A DNA stretch of 63,389 bases, from contig NZ_VKHR01000018.1 in the NCBI RefSeq assembly GCF_009663145.1, positions 1 through 63,389 on the forward strand, given 5' to 3'. The first letter of the stretch is position 1; each line of letters opens with the position of its first letter. A program made the translations under genes and the position numbers. Below, one piece after another: positions 1 through 7,671 of the stretch. The notes beneath the pieces were generated by a model. The model made no database searches, was not told where the DNA came from, and saw nothing but the letters and a program-made list of their open reading frames with translations. This DNA comes from Shewanella sp. TC10 (GTDB lineage: Bacteria > Pseudomonadota > Gammaproteobacteria > Enterobacterales > Shewanellaceae).

Positions 1-37
1 AGGCATTTATAACTTAGTAACTAAGTTATAAATGCCT
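1..37. repeat. Perfect inverted repeat in a tRNA-type leader
   Basis: Two 17-base arms (1-17 and 21-37) are exact reverse complements around a 3-base loop. Read on the minus strand, the hairpin lies just downstream of the tRNA-type promoter at 60-86, so it would be in the leader of a transcript leaving the window to the left. The second tRNA promoter (569-595) has a related but imperfect hairpin at about 510-545. Confidence 0.7.
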
Positions 38-49
38 GTGTCGTTTGGA

Positions 50-86
50 GTGCGCACATAGTATAGAGGTGGTTTACATTCTGCAA
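50..86 (-). promoter_or_regulatory. Stringent-type stable-RNA promoter (leftward)
   Basis: On the minus strand there is a -35 TTGCAG (86-81), a 15-base spacer, a -10 TATACT (65-60) and then a GC-rich discriminator GTGCGCAC (57-50). A GC-rich discriminator is typical of rRNA/tRNA promoters controlled by ppGpp and DksA. The bases 31-60 match 540-569 at 29 of 30 positions, so this is a duplicated promoter. The gene it drives is off the left edge; another tRNA is the likeliest. Confidence 0.6.
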
Positions 87-248
87 GTGGTTTTTAAGCT
101 TTTATCGCTGATATATAACTGCATGTTGTATTAGTGAGCAATTACCTGCTTAAGAATGTGAATATTGCTCATTTATGCAAGGCTATGGCGCCCTCAAGCT
201 CATTTTCACAGTCTACTAAATACTAGTAAGGGAATTAAATTACAGATA

Positions 249-274
249 CAAAAAAGCCACTCTATTGAGTGGCT
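249..274 (-). terminator. Terminator of the tRNA-Phe/tRNA-Thr transcript
   Basis: An 8-bp stem (255-262 with 267-274), a 4-base loop and a run of U on the minus strand lie just after the CCA end of tRNA-Thr. This is a classic rho-independent terminator. Confidence 0.8.
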
Positions 275-284
275 GTTCTGTATA

Positions 285-360
<76 letters not shown>

Positions 361-398
361 TTATCTTTTTAACAGTGATAACACTATTAAATAAATTG

Positions 399-474
399 TG
401 GTGCCCGAACCCGGAATCGAACCAGGGACACGAGGATTTTCAATCCTCTGCTCTACCGACTGAGCTATTCGGGC
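399..474 (-). tRNA. tRNA-Phe (anticodon GAA)
   Basis: Read on the minus strand this is a 76-nt cloverleaf starting GCCCGAATAGCTCAG with an encoded CCA end. The anticodon loop TTGAAAA gives anticodon GAA for phenylalanine. The acceptor arms pair GCCCGAA with TTCGGGC. It is the promoter-proximal member of a two-tRNA unit with the downstream tRNA-Thr. Confidence 0.95.
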
Positions 475-558
475 AACTAAACTAAGCGTTAGTTTGCTAC
501 TTCAAACTAGGTAATAACTTAACTTATAAATAAGTTGTTAATGCCAGTGTCGTTTGGA

Positions 559-595
559 GTGCGCACATATTATAGGGATGATTTTAATCGCGCAA
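559..595 (-). promoter_or_regulatory. Promoter of the tRNA-Phe/tRNA-Thr unit
   Basis: The minus strand shows -35 TTGCGC (595-590), a 15-base spacer, a consensus -10 TATAAT (574-569) and a GC-rich discriminator GTGCGCAC (566-559). It is the near-identical partner of the promoter at 50-86. The discriminator suggests growth-rate and stringent control. Confidence 0.7.
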
Positions 596-722
596 GTGGT
601 TTTTTAATTCTTTTTATTCGTTAGGCTAGTAAGTATCCAAACTGGATGGTTTTTAGCTTATAAATGCTAAGAAAGGGTTTATATATTGGCTAAAGTCAAT
701 TCTAGCAATTAACGACTAACTA

Positions 723-870
723 GGGCCTGTTGAGTTTTCAAGGTTGTTTTTTGCAGCGAATTCTTGGTCATTTGTACAAGGCAGAGACATTGTGGTGTAG
801 TTATTCTACATAAAAAGTCGATAACGCTGTAAAAGTGGCCAGCAAACGCTGCCCGAAGGTGTAAATTAAT
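723..870. repeat. Possible degenerate interspersed repeat; no gene seen
   Basis: The stretch between the tRNA promoter and the cytochrome gene has no convincing coding frame. Bases 723-870 have the feel of a dispersed noncoding element: they begin with GGGCCTGTTGAG and include GTAGTTATTCTACA, similar in style to bases around 23,630-23,650 in the MITE-like element. No terminal inverted repeat was found, so the limits are approximate. Confidence 0.25.
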
Positions 871-991
871 CTAGGTGTAAAACCTTTCGATAAAATAGAA
901 TGGTATCGACTTAATTTTGCGATTTTATTTTATATTTTGTTCTATAAAATCAATTTCAAGTAATCAACAGGACAAGAAAGGGACAAGCTTG

Positions 992-1543
992 ATGCTAACA
1001 AACACGAACAAGGGCTACGGGTTAATCACTATTCTTATTCATTGGATAAGTGCATTAACAGTGATCGGTTTATTTGGCTTAGGCTTTTGGATGGTTGACC
1101 TAACTTATTACAGTAGTTGGTATAAAACAGCGCCTGATATTCATAAAAGTGTTGGCCTTTTGCTGTTTGCCTTAACGTTAATAAGATTGCTATGGCGTTT
1201 TATATCAGTGAAGCCACAAGCGCATTCAAACCATAAGCCTTGGGAGCAACAGACTGCTAAATGGGCGCATCGAACGTTATACCTTTTAATGATATTCATC
1301 ATGATCAGCGGTTTTTTGATATCAACTGCAGATGGGCGAGGGATTATGGTATTTGATTGGTTTGAAGTACCTTCATTGGGTAGTTTTATCAGTAACCAAG
1401 AAGATATCGCCGGTACTGTTCATGAATATTTAGCTTATAGCTTAATTGCACTTGTGTTTATACATGGGGCTGGTGCGATAAAGCATCAACTGATTGATAA
1501 AGATGGCACTTTAGCCAAGATAATCAAGCCTATTAAAAAGTAG
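992..1543 (+). CDS. Cytochrome b561 family membrane protein
   Basis: A 183-residue integral membrane di-heme cytochrome b of the CybB/YceJ type, expected to move electrons in the inner membrane. Four hydrophobic segments are visible. Candidate heme-ligand histidines are H17 (LIHW) and H51 (DIHKS), and two more lie near the C terminus in VHEYLAYSL and FIHGAG. I start at ATG 992 because the helix-1 region follows it directly; an in-frame TTG at 917 would add a non-conserved extension. The next gene is yceI, the same pairing as yceJ-yceI in E. coli, so co-expression is likely. The physiological electron partner is unknown. Confidence 0.85.
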   Translation: MLTNTNKGYGLITILIHWISALTVIGLFGLGFWMVDLTYYSSWYKTAPDIHKSVGLLLFALTLIRLLWRFISVKPQAHSNHKPWEQQTAKWAHRTLYLLMIFIMISGFLISTADGRGIMVFDWFEVPSLGSFISNQEDIAGTVHEYLAYSLIALVFIHGAGAIKHQLIDKDGTLAKIIKPIKK

Positions 1544-1672
1544 CAAGCCAACAAGGTTTTAATTAACCATTTATACAACCAATTTTATGATCAAAGTAAT
1601 GATAGCGTTTGAACATTAAAATTTAGATAAACAACACGAACTGACAAAGTGATTTTAATAAGGAAATTCCAA

Positions 1673-2260
1673 ATGAAAAAGCAACTTATCGCTGGCTTAA
1701 TCGGCTCTGCACTATTACCACTGACTTTATTACCAATGACGGCAAACGCAGCTGACTATGTTATTGATACCCAAGGCGCTCACGCTTCAATTCAGTTCAA
1801 AGTAAACCATTTAGGTTATAGTTTTGTCGCTGGCCGTTTTAATGACTTTGGTGGCAACTTCAGCTATAACGCTGATAAAATTACCGACTCTAAGGTGAAT
1901 GTATCCATTAATACCACCAGTGTTGACTCAAACCATGCTGAGCGAGATAAGCACTTACGTGGAAGCGATTTTTTAAATACGGGTAAATTCCCTAAAGCAG
2001 AGTTCACATCTACTGGCGTAGAAGATAAGGGAAATGGCCAAATCGTGCTAAATGGTAACTTAACTTTAAATGGTGTAACTAAGCCAATTGCGATTGATGC
2101 AGAATTTATTGGTGAAGGTAAAGATCCATGGGGTGGCTATCGCGCAGGTTTTGCGGGAACGACTGAATTTGCTATGAAAGACTTCGGGATTAAAATGGAT
2201 TTAGGTCCAGCATCTGCCAATGTGACCTTAGACCTTATTGTGGAAGGTATTAAGCAATAG
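1673..2260 (+). CDS. yceI: YceI family periplasmic lipid-binding protein
   Basis: A 195-residue exported protein of the YceI lipocalin-like family, whose members bind polyprenoid or lipid ligands inside an eight-stranded barrel. Residues 1-26 form a clear signal peptide ending TANA|ADY. The mature part shows family features such as [15 protein letters not shown] near the N terminus and [18 protein letters not shown] in the middle. ATG 1673 has an AGGAA Shine-Dalgarno, so it is preferred to the in-frame GTG at 1649. It follows the b561 gene by 129 bp, a pairing that suggests isoprenoid-quinone-related or envelope function, which remains inference. Confidence 0.9.
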   Translation: MKKQLIAGLIGSALLPLTLLPMTANAADYVIDTQGAHASIQFKVNHLGYSFVAGRFNDFGGNFSYNADKITDSKVNVSINTTSVDSNHAERDKHLRGSDFLNTGKFPKAEFTSTGVEDKGNGQIVLNGNLTLNGVTKPIAIDAEFIGEGKDPWGGYRAGFAGTTEFAMKDFGIKMDLGPASANVTLDLIVEGIKQ

Positions 2261-2298
2261 AGTTGATTTAATCACTTTTCGATTTTTATTAGGAAAGT

Positions 2299-2343
2299 AA
2301 CAGCTTATAAAATAACTGCTTATAGAATAACTTCTTATGATAT
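2299..2343. repeat. 15-bp tandem repeat, three units
   Basis: Three consecutive 15-bp units (2299-2313, 2314-2328, 2329-2343) share the pattern AAC-G/T-CTTAT-ATA/GAT. They lie between the yceI stop codon and its terminator. Confidence 0.75.
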
Positions 2344-2348
2344 AACAG

Positions 2349-2396
2349 TGCCGCTATTATTTACCTCTATTAGGTAATTGTTAGCGGCATTTTTGT
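2349..2396 (+). terminator. Rho-independent terminator after yceI
   Basis: A long hairpin pairs TGCCGCTA (2349-2356) with TTAGCGGCA, with an inner TTACCT/AGGTAA stem, followed by ATTTTTGT. It ends the b561-yceI transcript. Confidence 0.8.
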
Positions 2397-2435
2397 ATCT
2401 CAACTTTCTTATATCCCAGCAGATTTTTGTGTTAC

Positions 2436-3302
2436 TTACTTAATCAGTTTTATTTTTCCAAACACATTCGCATCTTTATAGCCGCGATTCATGTCGCCAT
2501 CAATAGGCTTTATTGGGTGAGAGCCAATAAAGTTTTCTCGAGTATGAGAGCGGTCATTATCGCAATAGGCAAGCATGAATCCCATGATTTTTCCTGCCGT
2601 TAGAGTAACTGGTGACACTTGCTTAGGGTCGAATCCGGATAAGCTGTCATTATAATTTTCAGGGAAAATGTTTATAGCCATTTCCCAATTTATTATTTGG
2701 GGATTAACAGGATCGCGGCTCCATTTAGTGTCGATATGATCGTTAAATGTAGTTGCTTCTTTAAGTGAAGAGAAATCAGCAACTTGTCTATCAAGCGCAA
2801 CGTGATATGCAAAAGCATTGTGTGAGTATTGATGTTCACCACCAGATGCGTCTTCATCTAAAAAAACTTCAACAGTGTCATCATCCCAATAAAGCACAGT
2901 TGGATCTGCAGTTTGATCAAACATGACATCATCTATGATTTCAGTGAGTAAAAAGAGTTTGTTCTCTCGCCACAATAATTTGTATTGACCGCTGAAGTCA
3001 TCTGCTGAAATCTCTGGGCCAATGATCATTTGGTCAATCGGATGCCATTTGGCTTGTTGCCAGTCAGCTTCGTTTGGCATTCCGTCAATATTGAGTTTAG
3101 TGTTTGCGTAGTTCACTTCGATGATTGGATGGATATGCTCTTGATGTTCGCTTCCATCAATAGGCGCTTTAATGTCAGCAGCAATAACGGCTGATGATAT
3201 TACAGCTGTCACTGTTAAAGCTGAGATTATTTTTGCTTTATTCTTGGGTGGTAAATCTTCGCTTTTAACTTCAGCAGATAACTGTTTATTAAACCAATCC
3301 AT
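2436..3302 (-). CDS. CBM9/DOMON-like secreted carbohydrate-binding protein
   Basis: A 288-residue protein with a family-9 carbohydrate-binding fold similar to domains found in xylanases and in stand-alone marine polysaccharide-use proteins. A hydrophobic export segment (about residues 25-42, ending VIAADIK) is preceded by a long polar N terminus. The sugar-binding domain follows, with LNIDGMPNEADWQQA, the YWDDDTVEVFLD strand and a C-terminal NVFGKIKL strand. ATG 3302 has a GGGAG upstream; an in-frame TTG at 3320 is the alternative start. It is the last gene of the MFS-GH94 operon, 102 bp after the phosphorylase. It may capture the saccharide outside the inner membrane; the ligand is not known. 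Confidence 0.7.
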   Translation of the reverse strand: MDWFNKQLSAEVKSEDLPPKNKAKIISALTVTAVISSAVIAADIKAPIDGSEHQEHIHPIIEVNYANTKLNIDGMPNEADWQQAKWHPIDQMIIGPEISADDFSGQYKLLWRENKLFLLTEIIDDVMFDQTADPTVLYWDDDTVEVFLDEDASGGEHQYSHNAFAYHVALDRQVADFSSLKEATTFNDHIDTKWSRDPVNPQIINWEMAINIFPENYNDSLSGFDPKQVSPVTLTAGKIMGFMLAYCDNDRSHTRENFIGSHPIKPIDGDMNRGYKDANVFGKIKLIK

Positions 3303-3404
3303 AGTGTGTTTTGCTCCCAATTTAATCTTTGTCGCTGCTTAGGTAGTGAATTATGATTGCTGCATTTATTATCTAAGCTTTATTTATATCATCACATTTC
3401 AAAT

Positions 3405-5798
3405 TTAGGGTAGTAATACCTTGATGCAATATTCACTATTGGCTTTAACTGGAAGCACAAATTCGTTGCGACTGTTTTTAATAAGCTGCTTATCATCAAC
3501 ATAGACCTGTTGCTCATCAATATCTCTGCTTCTCAGGACATCTAGTTTAATGCTCGCTTGTCTGAATTGGCGTTTAACGCTAATGTTATTCCAAGTTTTA
3601 GGTAACTGAGGCTGAATTTTAAGGCCATCCTTAACACCTTTAAGTCCCACCAATTGTTCAATGACAATACGATATATCCAAGCCACAGTGCCAGTATTGA
3701 ATAACTGACTCGACTTGCCTGCATCATCGGGATATTGAAAGTAGGCTCCGCGATAATAATTAGGGATAAATACCGGTAGTTGGCCGCGAGCTAGAGCATC
3801 TTCATCTGATTGTGCGCAAATCATAGTATGCAATAACTCAAAGGCCGCTTCTGTTTCTTCGTGTTCAAATAACGCATAGATATAAAATGCCCCAGCGTGG
3901 TTATAAACCGAGCCATTTTCAGCGGTACCAGGAAATTTTTGAGTTAATCGTCCCACTTCTTCATGCATGTGAGTGTAACTAGGCGCAAGCATCATCATCC
4001 CAAAAGGGGTTTTTAGTTGCTGCTTGATTTGGTATTGCATTGATTGCCATTGGTTGTCGCTAATTGCCCCTGACAGCATTGAAAAACTTTGAGGGTTTAA
4101 ATAAATCCGACCTTCAATATCCTTACTGACTCCAAAGCAATTTCCTGCATCGGTAATACCACGGGCAAACCACTCGCCATCCCAGCAGTGCTCATTGACA
4201 TCTTGATTGAGTTTATCTGCTTGATGTAACCACTTCTCGTTTTGAGCTTTATTGCTTATAGACTCATTCACTTGAGCCCATAATTTCATACTGTAAGCAC
4301 TTGCAAGACTTAACCAGCTTGATACGCCAATGCCTTTATAGCCCACCATATTCATCGGATCGCACCAATCACCCTGATTGATGTAATTTAACCCTCTGTC
4401 ATCACGCTGTGACCACAGGAAATCTAATGCAAGATTGATGTGTTCATAAACCGTGGCAGATTGAGCATTTTCTGTTGCTGCAGTTTTGGCAGGAGCAAAA
4501 GGCACCATTTGCTCAAGAAACTCGTAGTCACCCGTTTCATTTAAGTAAGCTTCAATACAAATTACTAGCCATACACAATGATCAGTATGAGGGATTTGGT
4601 TTATATATTTAAGTTCTGAATCCGCATTAAGCAAAATACCATCAGGCATTTCTCCATTATCGTGTTGCTGCGAAAGCGCTTTAATAAATGCAGCCTTGGT
4701 TTTATCTGGGGCGATATACATCATGCCCATGGCATCTTGCAGATAATTACGGGTTTGAGGGTCGGTACTTAAACGATTAACATCACCATGGTAAAACACC
4801 TGTCTGGGGAGCCAGTGATTTACGAAGTTATCAAACGCTTGAGTACCTGTTTCGATCTGAAGCTGATTGTCAGCTTGAGCAATATACTGTTGATAATCCT
4901 GTTTAGCATTAGCCAATGTTTGAGGCGAAGCTAAGTATTTTTGCTTAAGCGTGGCGGCTTCTTTAGCATCTTTTACAGGTGCAAACACAAAATTGGTTTC
5001 ACTTGACTCACTAGGGGCTAGGTTAAGGTCAAACTGCATTATCGCAGCAGGTGTTTGATAATGAGCAGGTTGAGAGGCAAGCTTTGGTTTTTTTATGGCA
5101 TCAGGATTGTTTAATCCACCTTCACCTTCAAAAATAGACTGCCGGGTTTCATAACTGACAGGCTTTCTATCACTTAAAAATACAGTACAGTCTTTAAAAT
5201 TTTGTTGAGTGAAATATTGGTCAACTTTTTGATAAGGCGTCACTGACTCACATAAAATGGCATTTAGCTCATTATCAAATCGGGCCGATTGATTCATCCA
5301 TGACATATATCCCACTGGAAAGTAACTGTAGATACTTAAATCACGAGCTGTTTCATCATGATTGATAATCGATAACTGCCAAAGCTCGGCAGTATCATTT
5401 GTCGTAAGCGATAAACTTAATTCGCAGGTTAGGTTTAAATGAGCTATTTTCCAACTGATTTTATTTTTAGCAGCGATAAATTCAAAGCTTGTCGGCATTT
5501 GTTTAACTGGTGCGTAGGGTAATGAAAAAAACTCCCCTGTATGATTATCTTTGATATAGAAAAAACGCCCAGGATGATGACTAAAATAGGCATGTTCAGG
5601 CTGCATGAATGTTTTGGCTTCAAGGGCAGGGCCATGGGCGTATTTTGCAGGCTCAGGTTGCATAAATTGCGCGACAGCGTACCCACGACAATTCATTTGA
5701 ATCATCATGTTTTTGTTCCACAAAAAACCACAAGCATTTGGCATACTGATTGGGGAATTTAGCGTGACTGCGCCATTTTGTTGATTGTAAGTGATCAC
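3405..5798 (-). CDS. GH94 family glycoside phosphorylase
   Basis: A 797-residue inverting phosphorylase of family GH94, which splits beta-linked disaccharides with phosphate to give a sugar 1-phosphate. The N-terminal beta-sandwich is followed by an alpha/alpha barrel. QGDWCDPMNMVG in the barrel holds the expected general-acid aspartate, and the HEEVGRLTQKFPGTAENG stretch is typical of the active-site region. The length fits cellobionic-acid or cellobiose phosphorylases and excludes full NdvB cyclic glucan synthases. No signal peptide is seen, so it acts in the cytoplasm. GTG 5798 has AGGA eight bases upstream and lies 4 nt after the transporter stop codon; the open frame extends further but overlaps that gene. 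The exact substrate is uncertain. Confidence 0.75.
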   Translation of the reverse strand: MITYNQQNGAVTLNSPISMPNACGFLWNKNMMIQMNCRGYAVAQFMQPEPAKYAHGPALEAKTFMQPEHAYFSHHPGRFFYIKDNHTGEFFSLPYAPVKQMPTSFEFIAAKNKISWKIAHLNLTCELSLSLTTNDTAELWQLSIINHDETARDLSIYSYFPVGYMSWMNQSARFDNELNAILCESVTPYQKVDQYFTQQNFKDCTVFLSDRKPVSYETRQSIFEGEGGLNNPDAIKKPKLASQPAHYQTPAAIMQFDLNLAPSESSETNFVFAPVKDAKEAATLKQKYLASPQTLANAKQDYQQYIAQADNQLQIETGTQAFDNFVNHWLPRQVFYHGDVNRLSTDPQTRNYLQDAMGMMYIAPDKTKAAFIKALSQQHDNGEMPDGILLNADSELKYINQIPHTDHCVWLVICIEAYLNETGDYEFLEQMVPFAPAKTAATENAQSATVYEHINLALDFLWSQRDDRGLNYINQGDWCDPMNMVGYKGIGVSSWLSLASAYSMKLWAQVNESISNKAQNEKWLHQADKLNQDVNEHCWDGEWFARGITDAGNCFGVSKDIEGRIYLNPQSFSMLSGAISDNQWQSMQYQIKQQLKTPFGMMMLAPSYTHMHEEVGRLTQKFPGTAENGSVYNHAGAFYIYALFEHEETEAAFELLHTMICAQSDEDALARGQLPVFIPNYYRGAYFQYPDDAGKSSQLFNTGTVAWIYRIVIEQLVGLKGVKDGLKIQPQLPKTWNNISVKRQFRQASIKLDVLRSRDIDEQQVYVDDKQLIKNSRNEFVLPVKANSEYCIKVLLP

Positions 5799-5802
5799 TA
5801 TC

Positions 5803-7203
5803 TTAATCCTGAACTGGTGTAGTACTAACGTTAGGCTTAGTTGAATATAAGCTTTGATTAATTTGCTGCATTTTCTGTTCATCTAAGCTGTAGTGCTTGA
5901 CGACCCATACTGCGAGTAACGCAAATGCTGCAGGTATGAGTGTATTGAGCAGTAATATACCCAATAATGAATCTGGTGATTGCTGCTGATTAGCCACATA
6001 TCCCATGGAAGATAACAGCCAACCAATCATCGCTCCTGCAAATGCTCCACCTAACTTTTGCGAGAAAGCCGCTGCCGAGAAAATCATTGCAGTCGCTCGG
6101 CGACCATTTTTATATTGAGAGTAATCAGCGGTATCGGCGTACATTGAGAAAACCAACGGTGATTTAGGGCCTAAACAGAAACCGATTAATGCCTGCATAA
6201 TAAACATCAGGGTTAAATTGTTGGCTGGAATGAGATAAAAACCCGCAGATAAAATGGCCACTAGGCTCATTAAGCCAATTAATAAGCTGCGTTTATCAAA
6301 ATAGCGGCTAAGTAACGGAGTAGAAGCTGCGCCTATGGCGAGTGAAATCATATAAACCGCAGTAAAGGTGCCAATTAAGTCTTCTCGGCCAACGTAATAC
6401 TTAAAGTAAAACGTTCCTGTGCTTGCGCGAAGTGTAATGGTGAACATGATAATGAGCGCCAACGAAAACAAGATAAGCCAGGGTTTATTCTGAGTTAAAT
6501 CCACGATGTCTTGCTTGATACTGGTTTGCTGATTTTTTGGCGGCGCAATACGTTCTTTAGTGGCCAAAAAGGTGAGGGTAAACAACACCGCTGAAATTAA
6601 ACCGTAGCAACCCATTGTCATTTGCCAGCCTAGCGCTTCATTGCCGTTACCTAACAGGTTCACTAGCTCTGGTGTCATATAAGCGACTAATGTGCCGCCC
6701 GAAAAAGCACCGATAAATCTAAAGCTGGTTAAGGTCGTGCGCTCTTGGCTGTCGGCTGTGACTACACCTAGTAATGCACCATATGGGACATTAATAAAGG
6801 TGTAAGCAAGCATCATAAATATATAAGTGCCGTAAGCCCAAATGAGTTTTCCATCATCGCCCAAATCAGGGACGGTGAAGGTAAGTACGCCGGCTGCAGC
6901 TATGGGTAATATGCCCAGTAAAAGGTAAGGCCTGAACTTTCCGAAACGTGTGTATGTTCTATCAGCTAAGGCGCCCATTAAAGGATCTGAAAAGGCATCA
7001 ATAATCCGCGTGACTAGCATCATAGTGCCGACAGCGGCAGCTGAAATACCAAAGACATCGGTATAAAAAATGAAAAGAAAAACATCGAATACTCGCCAGT
7101 AAAAGTTAGATGCGACATCCCCAAGGGCATAACCCACTTTTTCTTTTAACGATAACTTTTCAGATAGAGGTGTTGCTGATGAGGTTTTAGGTTCTTGAGC
7201 CAT
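5803..7203 (-). CDS. GPH/MelB-type MFS sugar symporter
   Basis: A 466-residue inner-membrane transporter of the glycoside-pentoside-hexuronide cation symporter family. About twelve hydrophobic helices are visible. The family signature near the N terminus is present (KVGYALGDVASNFYWRVFD, then DAFSDPLMGALADRT). ATG 7203 has AAGG upstream; an in-frame ATG at 7230 is also possible. It is the first gene of the operon, followed after 4 nt by the GH94 phosphorylase. The likely role is import of a disaccharide or aldobionic acid for phosphorolysis. Palindromic operator-like sites lie about 95-140 bp upstream. Confidence 0.85.
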   Translation of the reverse strand: MAQEPKTSSATPLSEKLSLKEKVGYALGDVASNFYWRVFDVFLFIFYTDVFGISAAAVGTMMLVTRIIDAFSDPLMGALADRTYTRFGKFRPYLLLGILPIAAAGVLTFTVPDLGDDGKLIWAYGTYIFMMLAYTFINVPYGALLGVVTADSQERTTLTSFRFIGAFSGGTLVAYMTPELVNLLGNGNEALGWQMTMGCYGLISAVLFTLTFLATKERIAPPKNQQTSIKQDIVDLTQNKPWLILFSLALIIMFTITLRASTGTFYFKYYVGREDLIGTFTAVYMISLAIGAASTPLLSRYFDKRSLLIGLMSLVAILSAGFYLIPANNLTLMFIMQALIGFCLGPKSPLVFSMYADTADYSQYKNGRRATAMIFSAAAFSQKLGGAFAGAMIGWLLSSMGYVANQQQSPDSLLGILLLNTLIPAAFALLAVWVVKHYSLDEQKMQQINQSLYSTKPNVSTTPVQD

Positions 7204-7298
7204 TGTTATTATTACCTTGGTTGATTCCATCCAAATTTGGTATTTATGGCAGCTTTACAGCTAACTGATTTTTATAAATATTCTAAATGCACAACTAG

Positions 7299-7312
7299 TG
7301 TAAGCGCTTACA
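7299..7312. promoter_or_regulatory. LacI-family operator-like palindrome
   Basis: TGTAAGCGCTTACA is a perfect 14-bp palindrome with a central CG, the form bound by many LacI-family sugar repressors. It is 96 bp upstream of the symporter start. No LacI-type gene is in the window, so the regulator would be encoded elsewhere. Confidence 0.7.
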
Positions 7313-7327
7313 TTGTTGTTAGAATGT

Positions 7328-7343
7328 AAATGATTAATCATTT
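7328..7343. promoter_or_regulatory. Second palindrome upstream of the sugar operon
   Basis: AAATGATTAATCATTT is a perfect 16-bp palindrome 15 bp from the LacI-like site. It could be a second protein-binding site or a chance AT-rich palindrome. Confidence 0.35.
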
Positions 7344-7513
7344 TTTGACCAGTATTAATTTACTTTAGATTCAAATTGAAACAGATTTTACTGGCTTGCG
7401 ACTGGCTGTTTAAGTAGTGCATGTGTGGGGGAGTTTAGTTAAGAGAAAGCCTATGTAGCCTTGCTTATAACACAAGGGAGTTGGCTTAGGTCACTAAGTA
7501 AGAGTTAAAAATA

Positions 7514-7545
7514 AAGCCCCGCAAATTATTTGCAGGGGCTTTTTA
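7514..7545. terminator. Terminator downstream of assT
   Basis: A strong AAGCCCC/GGGGCTT hairpin extended by GCAAAT pairing has A residues on its left and T residues on its right, so it can work in both directions. On the minus strand it follows assT and separates it from the sugar operon. Confidence 0.8.
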
Positions 7546-7602
7546 TTTACAGGGCATTTTATTTATTAGGCTTTTTTTTACAGAGCATTTATTTATAGAG
7601 CA
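7541..7602. repeat. 15-16 bp tandem repeat, four degenerate units
   Basis: Units at 7541-7556, 7557-7571, 7572-7587 and 7588-7602 share TTTTATTTA followed by a short AG-GCA tail. They lie between the assT stop codon and its terminator stem, in the 3' untranslated region. Confidence 0.6.
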
Positions 7603-7671
7603 TTAAATCAGTTAGTACATGTTAAACGGATTTAGAATTTATAAAGCTCTTAGTCTTTCAAGGTTAACTCA

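Noticed and set aside
3405..5798. NdvB cyclic beta-1,2-glucan synthase
   Set aside because: The motif style matches GH94 but the protein is only 797 residues, has no membrane segments and lacks a glycosyltransferase part.
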